Below, in pieces: positions 56,434-64,000 of a stretch of DNA of 64,000 nt; the first letter of the stretch is position 1, and each line of letters begins with the position of its first letter. This DNA comes from Otis tarda (Eukaryota; Chordata; Aves; Otidiformes; Otididae): assembly GCA_026413225.1 (NCBI GenBank), contig CM048575.1, forward strand, positions 6,352,001 to 6,416,000. Reading direction: 5' to 3'. The notes beneath the pieces were generated by a model. That model saw nothing but the letters and a program-made list of their open reading frames with translations. It searched no databases and had not been told where the DNA came from. The translations under genes were made by a program, and so were the position numbers.

Positions 56434-57075
56434 CCGCGGCCTCCGCTTTTCTACCCGGACTGGACGGCACGGCCGTAGCTCACTGTGATGGGGGCTGCGG
56501 GGACACCCTGGGGCAGCTCTTGGCCCCGCTCACAGCTTCTCTCTTTTCTATCTTAGACCTTTCGTGGATCCGACGGCCGGTGAACGCAAGCCTGGTTCTG
56601 CCCCGTCCCATTGCCCCCCGCCCGCATGCCCCTGCCAGCCTCTCCCGGGGTCCGGGGCTCTCCCTCCCTCCGCCCTCCCTGGGGCCGCGTCCCCGCTCTC
56701 TGTCCCCTTCCCACCCCCCCAGCCCTTCCGCACACCCCCCCCAGCCCGCGTCCCAACCGAAAGAGAGGTGACCCCTAGCCCCCAGCCCCGCCGGGCTGGA
56801 GGGGAGGGGGCTGCAGGCAGGCCCCCCGCCTCTCTGTACTCAGTGCAATCCCCCGGCGTGCGGTGGGGACGGGACCCCTGACCCCAGCCTGGCCAGAGCC
56901 CCCCCCAGCCCCGCTCCCCGGCCCTGCCGGCACGAGGCTTTGGGATGCAGCGGGGCCAAGGGGCTCCCCGCGCTGCCCCCTCCTGCTCGGGTGCCGCGGG
57001 GGGACCCGGGGCTCCTTCCCCTCTATACATATATAAATATAACCTGAGGAATAAACCAGAACCTACACGTGACCA
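56434..57075 (+). terminator. DLGAP3: DLGAP3 3' UTR and poly(A) signal
   Basis: A C-rich 3' UTR of about 640 bases ends with an AT patch (ATACATATATAAATATAA) and AATAAA at 57,050-57,055. A GTGGTCTGGCTGGTGG stretch follows at about 57,080, matching a GU-rich downstream element. Confidence 0.85.
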
Positions 57076-57079
57076 GCGC

Positions 57080-58310
57080 TGTGGTCTGGCTGGTGGGACG
57101 GCCCAGAGCCGCAGAAATCCCCCCGCCCCGGTCACGGCGAGCCGTCCCGCTTCCCTCGCACAGAGCATCGCAACACGCTTCTCCCCTTCCCGCTCAGCCC
57201 TCCTTCCCCATCCGTCTGTCCCGCCGTCCCACCCTCCTGCCAGCCTGGGAGCACCTCTGCAGCGTGGCGCTGCCCGGGGATGGGGGATACGGACCCCCCC
57301 ACGCCGGTGGGATGCGCTTCCCCGGTGTGCGAGCGAGGCGGTAGTGGCGGGGAGACCTGCCCGCAGCCCGTTTGCACCCGCGGGGCCGAGGACCGCGGCG
57401 GCTCTGCCCCAGGCCTGGCTCCGTGCCGGCGGGTGGGATGGGAGCGTGGACGTGGCCGGCAGCCGCCCCTTGGGTGCAGAGCTGCTAGAGGTCACCCTGG
57501 GGCGTCACCCCTTGTCCCCAAGCTCCCGGTGCCCCATGGGGATGGGACACCCCAGGATGGGGCTGTCGTGCGCCTGGTGCCCCGTGGGACCAGGGGACAC
57601 CCCGGGGTGCTGCTGCTCCCAGCTCCCCCACCGCTGTGCACAGACCCAGGAGCAGGGTGGGGGTCCCCAAAAGTCCCCTCTGGGGCAGAGCAGCACGGCA
57701 GGGTGGGGGGCTGCATCTGCCCCGTCCCTGTCCCCATCTCTGGTCCCTCTCTGAGCATCCTGTCCCCCCCACAGTGTCCCTTTTGGTGGCAGAAATGGGT
57801 AGGACCCCATCTCTGTCCCCCACCCCGCCACGCCAGCAGCCCCACGCAGCATCACCAGCCACCCCCCCAGGCAGGGCCGGTGGGTGCCGGGCAGCTCCCA
57901 AACCCAGGGCCAAGCCTCGCCCAGGCCGGCGGGATGGGAGGCAGCTGGGGGGACCCAGCTCGCGCCCCCCACGTAGCAAGGGGGGCCGGGGCCGAGCAGG
58001 GGGACGCCTCGCCGGGGGTCCCTCGTCCCGGGGGTCTGTCGGTGCTAAACGCCTCCGGGACGGCAGCGCCCGCTCAGCCACCCAAAGCCCTCTCCCGCCC
58101 CGCACCCCGGATTTAGGGATGTGCCTGGGAAGGGCCCCCCGGCCCCCGCCCCGGCCAGCACCGTGCAGTGACCGTGACACGTGGCTCCCTTTTTATTGTA
58201 ATGAACCGCCGCAATTAATTAATAAAGACGACTTTGGTTACTCTGGGCCAGTGGTCACCTCCCCGTGGGAACGCAGCCGGCGTCGGGCTCGCCTTTCCCC
58301 CGTCTGCTGC
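57080..58310. other. GC-rich intergenic spacer between DLGAP3 and SMIM12
   Basis: No gene was recognised. C-runs and Pro-rich ORFs on both strands are compositional. An AT-rich patch at about 58,190-58,240 (TTTTTATTGTAATG, GCAATTAATTAATAAAG) may be a conserved element, and it carries an AATAAA-type hexamer that might be a distal DLGAP3 poly(A) site. Confidence 0.5.
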
Positions 58311-58315
58311 CCCTT

Positions 58316-58505
58316 CGTGTCCGTGGGGTGGGAGAGTGGGTGTCCGTGCGGTGGGAGAGTGGGTGTCCGTGGGGTGGGAGAGTGGGTGTCCGTGCGGTGG
58401 GAGAGTGGGTGTCCGTGGGGTGGGAGAGTGGGTGTCCGTGCGGTGGGAGAGTGGGTGTCCGTGGGGTGGGAGAGTGGGTGTCCGTGGGGTGGGAGGGGTG
58501 CTCGT
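58316..58505. repeat. 23-bp minisatellite with alternating (46-bp dimer) organisation, 8 copies
   Basis: The CCGTG start of the unit recurs at 58,321, 58,344, 58,367, 58,390, 58,413, 58,436, 58,459 and 58,482, exactly every 23 bp. Copies alternate between CCGTGGGGTG and CCGTGCGGTG for the first six or seven units, so the array grew by 46-bp dimers. The final units are both of the first type and the array then degenerates. Confidence 0.95.
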
Positions 58506-58574
58506 GGGGTGGGAGAGGGGATTTTGCTGGGGCGGGAGCAGGTCTTCCTGTGGGGTAGCTGGGGGGTTTCTGCA

Positions 58575-59021
58575 GGTCTCCCCGTGGGTCTCTCCCCGTG
58601 GATTTCCCCATGGCTCTTTCCTGTGGGTCCCATGGCAGATCTCCCGTGGGTCTCCCTGTGGGTCTCTCCCCCACGAGTCTCTCCCCGTGGGTGTCTCCAG
58701 GTGGCTCTGTCCCCCAAGTCTCCCGTGGGTTTCTCCCCCCGTGACTCTCCCCGCGGCTCTCCCCTCGTGACTCCCCCCGTGGGTTTCTCCCCGTGGGTCT
58801 CCCCCCGTGGCTCTCCCCCCGTGGCTCTCCCCGTGGGTTTCTCGCCGTGGGTTTCTCCCCGCGGCTCTCCCCTCGTGACTCTCCCCGTGGCTCTCCCCCC
58901 GTGGCTCTCCCCGTGGGTTTCTCCCCGTGGGTTTCTCCCCGTGGCTCTGCCCCCGTGGGTCTCCCCGTGGGTTACTCCCCGTGGGTCTCCCCCCGTGGCT
59001 CTGCCCCCGTGGGTCTCCCCG
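58575..59021. repeat. Pyrimidine-skewed 12-14-bp minisatellite
   Basis: About 445 bases consist of CTCCCCGTGG(G/C)T-type units of 12 to 15 bp, some 30 or more copies. Variants include GTGACTCTCC and GCGGCTCTCC. The strand is strongly C/T-rich. Uninterrupted reading frames on both strands arise from the repeat. It stops just before the SMIM12 CpG island. Confidence 0.9.
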
Positions 59022-59165
59022 CTCCTCCAGCGCCGCCGCTCCCGCGCTGTCCGCCAGGGGGCAGCACTGCCCCGCCCGGCCGCGGCGGCGCCTCTCTTGG
59101 CCGCGCTCCCGCCCCACACCGCTGACCGGAAGGGGCGGGCGGACGGCGGCAGCGGCCGGGCCCAG
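59022..59165 (+). promoter_or_regulatory. SMIM12: SMIM12 CpG-island promoter and non-coding exon 1
   Basis: A CpG-rich segment contains ACCGGAAGGGGCGGG at about 59,124 (overlapping ETS and GC-box motifs) and an exon donor CCCAG|GTGAGCG at 59,165/59,166. The matching acceptor, CCCCTGCCAG, ends at 59,420, 18 bases before the ATG. The 5' UTR is therefore split by a 255-bp intron. The transcription start is not placed exactly. Confidence 0.65.
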
Positions 59166-59438
59166 GTGAGCGGGGGCCGCCGGGGGCTCGGTCCGGCTCT
59201 GGGTCCGGTCCGAGTCCGGGTCCGGCTGCGGGGGAGCCCCGCGGGGGCCGGGCGGGGGTCGCGGAAGCGGTCCCGGTTTCCTGTGAGTCAGTGCTGAGGC
59301 CCCGGCGCGGCCTTGCCCGGTGCGGCCTTGCCCCGCCGGAGCCTCGGCCGGGCGCTGCCAGCCCGCAGGCCGCGGTGGGGCCGGGCCCGGCTTGTGAGCG
59401 CCGTGTTCCGGCCCCTGCCAGGCGCAGCCCCCGGCGCC

Positions 59439-59717
59439 ATGTGGTCCGTGCTCTGGGCGGCCGTGCGCTCCAAGGCCCCGTACGTCACCTTCCCGGTGGC
59501 CTTCGTGGTGGGGCTGGTGGGCTACCACCTGGAGTGGTTCCTCCGCGGCCACCCCCCGCCCAGCGCCGAGGAGGAGAAGAGCATCTCGGAGCAGCGGGAG
59601 GACCGCAAGCTGCAGGAGATCGCGGGCAAGGACCTGACCAAGGTGGTGAGCCTGAAGGAGAAGATGGAGTTCGCCCCTCGGGCCGTGCTGAACAGGAACC
59701 GCCCGGAAAAGAGTTAA
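59439..59717 (+). CDS. SMIM12: SMIM12: small integral membrane protein 12
   Basis: A single coding exon of 92 codons, the same length as human SMIM12. The N-terminal [20 protein letters not shown] leads into one hydrophobic helix (about 14-36) containing [14 protein letters not shown]. This is followed by a charged tail with [17 protein letters not shown], the [13 protein letters not shown] segment and the conserved C-terminus [11 protein letters not shown]. Nearly all of these phrases match the human protein. The function is unknown; the helix predicts a single-pass membrane protein. The start has GGCGCC-ATG-T context. It lies downstream of DLGAP3 on the same strand, as in human. Confidence 0.96.
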   Translation: MWSVLWAAVRSKAPYVTFPVAFVVGLVGYHLEWFLRGHPPPSAEEEKSISEQREDRKLQEIAGKDLTKVVSLKEKMEFAPRAVLNRNRPEKS

Positions 59718-59721
59718 TAAA
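59716..59721 (+). terminator. SMIM12: SMIM12 proximal poly(A) signal overlapping the stop codon
   Basis: The TAA stop occupies 59,715-59,717 and AATAAA begins at 59,716. Use of this signal would leave a 3' UTR of only about 15-25 bases. A T/G-rich GTTGGTTTGGG follows, which would suit a downstream element. Confidence 0.6.
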
Positions 59722-60422
59722 GTTGGTTTGGGCAAAGGCGGTGCCCTGGAGGGACTGGCCCGGGGCTGGGGCCGGCTGCTAGAGGGCACCATGCTGGGCG
59801 CTCCCCTGTCCCCTGCACACCTTCCCCCAGCCTCTCCAGCACCAGACCGTTCCTGGGTGGTACGCTGTGCCCGCTGCTGCTCTTCACCCTGCCCGCGCCC
59901 TCCAGAGGGTCAGGATTTGCCCGCCCCATGGATGTGCTCACGACACGGCAGCCAGACCTCCTTTGTGGGAGAGCATGCAGGGAGCCATGCTTTGGAGGTG
60001 GAGTGGGACTGAAACTCATCAGCTCTTGGACCCGGAGCCATGAAACCCTCTGGACCCGGTTCCACCCACGGCTCTTTAGATTTGGCTTCTTCCATGGCGT
60101 GAAGGTGGAAGAATTTTGGACTTGAGCCTCATGGGGTCGGGGTCAGGCTCACCGCATGGGGCAGGAGGACTTGTCGTCCTGCTTACAGCTCTCCTGTGGC
60201 TCTGCCAGCCCCGACCACAGCACCGTGCTACCGCGTTGCCCTCACAGGAGCCGGAGCAGTGGGGGAGATCTCCGGGAAGCCCCAGGCTTTGCAGCAAAGA
60301 AGGGAGATGAAGAAGAGGTGGATGTCCTGGCCCTGCTTCCGTCGTGGAGCTCTGAGGAGGCAGTGGCTTTGGACTGGCCTGTGGAGCACGGGGAGATCTC
60401 TGCCCTGTACGGGAACAGCCAG

Positions 60423-60428
60423 AATAAA
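60423..60428 (+). terminator. SMIM12: SMIM12 distal poly(A) signal
   Basis: AATAAA lies about 700 bases after the stop and is followed by CTTCTGTCAGTCC and TGTGTCTTCTGCG. It would give a conventional 3' UTR. Human SMIM12 has a long 3' UTR, so this is a reasonable main site. Confidence 0.6.
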
Positions 60429-60449
60429 CTTCTGTCAGTCCTTGGGCCT

Positions 60450-63400
60450 CTGTGTCTTCTGCGTAGCACCTGGCCCCAGCCCTCGCTCAAAGCATGTTGG
60501 TGCACCCATGATTTCACCAAGCAACCCCTTCTTTGATGGGAGAGATGCCGTCATTGTCGCTGGCTGGGCACTGGCGCGGCTGGCACGGGGTGGCGGGCAG
60601 GAAGGAGGGGGAGGCACGGGAATCCCAGCCCGTGCTGCGGTTGTGCCCCCCTCCCAGCTCCCTCTGCCACGTCATCTGCTTCCCTTCGAGCGCCTTATCT
60701 AGACAAGAAGGGCTGTGGCAGCGTCGGGTGGGGTCCCAGGGGACGGGAGGGGGCCGGCTGGGCTGCTGAGCAGGGCAGCGCGTGGTGGGAGAAGCTGGCA
60801 GCGAGTGCTGGGGACCAGTGGCCGGTGTCCCCTCCAGCCTCGGGCATCGCTGGCACAGCAGGGCCCAGCCCCGGCGAGAGCTGCCTGAGCAGGGCCGGCC
60901 GGTACCGGTGCTGCCGCTCTGTGCCGGCAGCGTGCCGGGGCCGCAGCCGGGGTTATCTCTCTCTCCCGGTTTGTTTTTTCCCCTGGTGCCGGAGTGAGGC
61001 CTCGTCGCTGCCCCAGCCCAGCCTTCCCCTCCCGGGGACAATAAATCTGTCGTGTCTGGTGCGAAGCCCTGAGGTCAGCAGCCAGTTCAGCATTTCGCAT
61101 CGCTTCGTCCCGCTTCCTCGGGGCCAGCTCCTGCGCCGCTGACAGCTTTACCTCCGGCGCTGCCCGGCCGTGTTTACCTCCCGACCCCGCTGCCCTCGGG
61201 CTGGACCGCTGCCGGCCGGGCTCGTAGCCCGGCAGCGCCGGGAACTCGCAGGCCTTTGCCGTGGCGGTGTGCGAGGGCAGCTGAGCCTGGGTTAGGAGGT
61301 GCAGGAGGAGTCTAGGGGCGATGCAAGGGCTGTCCCGACCCTGCCCCACTGCTGCCTCCTGCTCTGGGGCTCGCAGCACTTCTCGTGCCACCGCCTCGGT
61401 CCCCCGGGCAGGCTGGCACTGTCCTCTGAGGCAGCCCCTGCCCTTGGCTCCTTGCTTTCCCAGCCTGGCCGCGGGGTGACGTGGGGCGACGGCTGTTCCC
61501 TATTGTGTACTGGGGTGGGAACGGTCCTGTCCCTTCCCCCAGCTGGGACCAGCCGGGCTCTGCTTGGAAATGTCTTCCGAAATGCCTTTGTTCGGCTCCC
61601 TGGGCTGTTTATAGCCCATTGATCTCCCTGGGCACAATTGGGCTTTGTTGGGGCCTGGCTGCCCCGTTTCCTCCCCTGGGCCCACACCGTGTCATTCATG
61701 GGGGGGCTGAAGCAACGTCCTCGGGAGCGACTGAGCCCTGACGGTGGCTGTGAGGGCGGCGATGGCACCTGGCTGGGCAGCCTTGGCCGCTGCCCTGCTC
61801 CTGCCGTGGCTGTCTTGCTGGTCCCGCCGTGTTTCCAGCTGATCCCGGGGATTCCCTCCCGTCCACACGCAGATGCCGGCGTTGCTGTGGGGCCGTGGTT
61901 CCCCGCAGGCGCTGGGGCAGGGGTGATGCCGCTTCCCAGAGACAGGTCGCAGCGCGGGAGAGTGCCGCTTTTCTCCTAAACCCTCGGTGCCGTAAACCCA
62001 CCCTTCCTCCCATTGAATCCCAACAATGTGCTGCCTGGGAAGCGTCGACTGGACAAGAATAGGAGCCCAAAAGCTGTCCGGGCTGGGGCGAGCAGCCACA
62101 GTGGCTCACAAAGAGTGAGAGGAAGCTTTGTTGAATAAACTATTATGGCAAAAAATCTGGCTTCCCGAGCCTGCATGCAGCCACTCAAGTGCAAGGCCAG
62201 CACGTTTGTAATCCAGCTGTTCCCAGCACGGCACAGCCAGGCGCTGCGGCAGGAGCCTGGCAAGGAGCCGTGCGAGCGGGGAGCCTGTCCCCAGGCAGGG
62301 AGTCCTACGCCTGGCCTGGGAAGCCAGGAGATGCCTGGAGAGCATCCTGCCAGGGCTTGTCCGGCTTTGAGGAATTCCCTGTGGCCGGGCCGGCTGCGGC
62401 TGCACCGTGCTGCGGAGCGGGGACCGGATCCGGCAGCTGCAGCAGTGCTCTGTGGTGGCCGTGCCCGGGGTCAGGAGCAGCAAGCCGGCCGCTGTGCTCT
62501 TGGCACTCCCTGGCTCCCAGAGCAGCTGCAGCTCCGGCTGACCCTCCGCCCTGCCCGGGGCCGGCGTCGCTCCCGGGGTTCCGTTGTGACCGGCTTGCGA
62601 GAGGAGCGGGTGGCGGTTTCCAGAGACAGGATGCAGGGAGCGTGCCAGGGCTGTGTGGGGGGGCCAGCTGTGCCCTCCAGGCTGGCTGGGAGTCGGCCCG
62701 GGGGACTGGGCCAGCGGCTGTGCGGGCAGGGGCAGTGAGAGCCCCCCCGCGCTCGGCACACCTGGGCGGCCGCCGCAGACGTCCGGTGAGATCAGAGCAG
62801 GGATGCACCAGCTGCGTGGGGCTGGGGATGCTGTGACCCTGCGCTGGCACAGGGCTGCTCGCAGCCACCGGCCCCCTTCCTGCGAGGCCTGGGACCAGCG
62901 CTCCTGTGTCCTGGCCTGGAGCGGCGCGGTCACGCCGGGGCACCCAGGGCCCGCAGGCACTGCGGTGTCCCTGCAGCCGTGGGACACGAAGGGTGCTCAC
63001 CCTGGCTGCACTGCAGAGCAAGCGGCGCATCCCCTGCGTCGCGTCCCCCGCAGCCCCTGGCGACATCCACTCCCTGCCCGGCTAGCCGAGGCCGTTTTCC
63101 CAGGATCTGGTTTTGCCCTTTCCCGGAGCGCGGCCGAGTCCTTTCCCAGCCTCCCCGTCTCCCCGCTTCCTGCCGCAGCCCCACGGTGCAGATCTGCCCT
63201 GCTGTGCCCAGCGGCTCCTTTCTATGGCCCTGAAGTGCTGTGAGAGAGGAGCAGCTATGGTTTGCACCGCGATGCATCCCCGAGCCCTGGCTGGGGACAG
63301 CTACGACGGGACACGATCCCTTCCCGGGTGGCATCACCTCTTCTTGTGCCCACAGCCCAGGGCCGAGTCCCCGTCCCCAGCAACCCTTGCTTTTAGACCA

Positions 63401-64000
63401 CATGGGACTCCACAGGCCAGAAAAGCCCCCGGCTGTGCAGGCAGCAGCCCCTCCCCGCTGGTGCTGCGCTGGGACGATGCCCTGAGCCACTGGCAGGGGC
63501 AGGACCCATCCCGGGGTGGGCACGGGGTGCCGGGCGCCACGGTCCCCTTCCCTCCATGCGAGGAAGCGGCCGGAGGGGAGCTTGTCGACAATGTCAGGAT
63601 GCGGGAAGTCGTCGGGGCTATTGAGCGCGTTTCCTCCTGCCTGCGGTTCTCACACGGGGCTGCATTGTCTGCCGTGCCCGCGCGTGGAGGGCTAAATATA
63701 ACGCTGCGCCGGGACCGGCCCGTGGGAGGAAGGGAGCTCTTTGGGGTTTGCTTTTCCTCCGTTGTGCGGTTGGCAGCGGCACCGATAAGGTACCTGCTTT
63801 GGTGTTGCCTTGATAGTGGGTGCTCTGGGCACGGGGTGCTGGGGTTTGGGGTCTGTGCCCGGCCCAGGAGGATGCTCCTGCCTGCACCCCGTCCCCCCGA
63901 GAGGCTGTGGAGAATAGGGGGCTGTGGGCAGAGCCCTGGGCACGGACCGAGCCCCGGCGGGACGGGTGGGACCATGCTGTGGCCCCGGCTGGCATCCCCC
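60450..64000. other. Intergenic DNA beyond SMIM12, no gene recognised
   Basis: I searched both strands for connexins, because GJA4 and GJB genes follow SMIM12 in human. I found no connexin start or extracellular-loop cysteine pattern. Patches with lower GC that may be conserved are about 61,035-61,140, 61,555-61,650, 62,095-62,230 and 63,600-63,800. The ORFs are compositional. Confidence 0.55.

Noticed and set aside
57636-59297. 553-codon + strand ORF and a 525-codon - strand ORF (58,215-59,792) across the same region
   Set aside because: Both run through the two minisatellites, whose units lack stop codons. The peptides are repetitive Val/Ser/Pro/Arg or His/Thr/Pro strings and there is no domain.
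60450-64000. Expected connexin gene (GJA4/GJB) next to SMIM12
   Set aside because: No connexin N-terminus or loop cysteine pattern in any frame. If present in this genome it lies beyond the window.
1-64000. CRISPR arrays, operons, insertion sequences, phage or endogenous viral genes, tRNA or rRNA genes
   Set aside because: Spliced vertebrate genes dominate. The tandem repeats have no spacers, no viral enzyme motifs were seen, and no tRNA cloverleaf or A/B box pair was convincing.

Overview
This is vertebrate genomic DNA, with no prokaryotic or viral content seen. Five protein-coding genes lie on the + strand: SFPQ (9,168-16,419), TMEM35B (27,116-27,967), a one-coding-exon rhodopsin-family receptor resembling the platelet-activating-factor receptor (29,514-30,503), DLGAP3 (50,275-56,433) and SMIM12 (59,439-59,717). 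Human chromosome 1p34 has SFPQ, TMEM35B, DLGAP3 and SMIM12 in the same order and orientation. The extreme GC content from about 24.9 kb onward, short introns, small intergenic gaps, G-rich minisatellites and near absence of interspersed repeats suggest a sauropsid, most likely a bird microchromosome. The species cannot be fixed from sequence alone.

Layout. 1-8,500 is AT-rich and has no recognisable gene. 8,770-9,167 is a CpG-island promoter with five CCAAT boxes, followed by the 10 coding exons of SFPQ. The 7 kb beyond the main SFPQ poly(A) signal is repeat-poor and holds several well-formed downstream exons. One of them, joined to SFPQ exon 9, gives a short alternative C-terminus starting Val-Lys-Met. 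From about 25 kb the base composition switches to very GC-rich. TMEM35B (three exons) and the receptor gene follow closely. 32.2-50.2 kb is interpreted as the promoter, non-coding 5' exons and first intron of DLGAP3. It is dotted with AT-rich islands full of homeodomain-like, POU-like and other motifs, which look like conserved non-coding elements. DLGAP3 has ten coding exons and SMIM12 one. Two contrasting minisatellites lie between DLGAP3 and the SMIM12 promoter. 60.4-64 kb has no gene I can support.

Functionally the genes do not form a pathway. SFPQ is a nuclear RNA/DNA-binding paraspeckle protein. TMEM35B is a small membrane protein of the TMEM35/DoxX-like group. The receptor is a probable lipid or peptide GPCR. 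DLGAP3 is a postsynaptic scaffold. SMIM12 is a single-pass micro-membrane protein.

Main points for a second look: the PTAFR-like receptor between TMEM35B and DLGAP3, where I recall no human gene; the downstream SFPQ exon set, whose short isoform is predicted to be an NMD target; a one-base frame break in DLGAP3 exon 1 that is probably a sequence or assembly error; the cluster of putative enhancers in the DLGAP3 first intron; an alternating dimeric minisatellite upstream of SMIM12; and a SMIM12 poly(A) signal overlapping its stop codon. I did not find a wholly new biological system.
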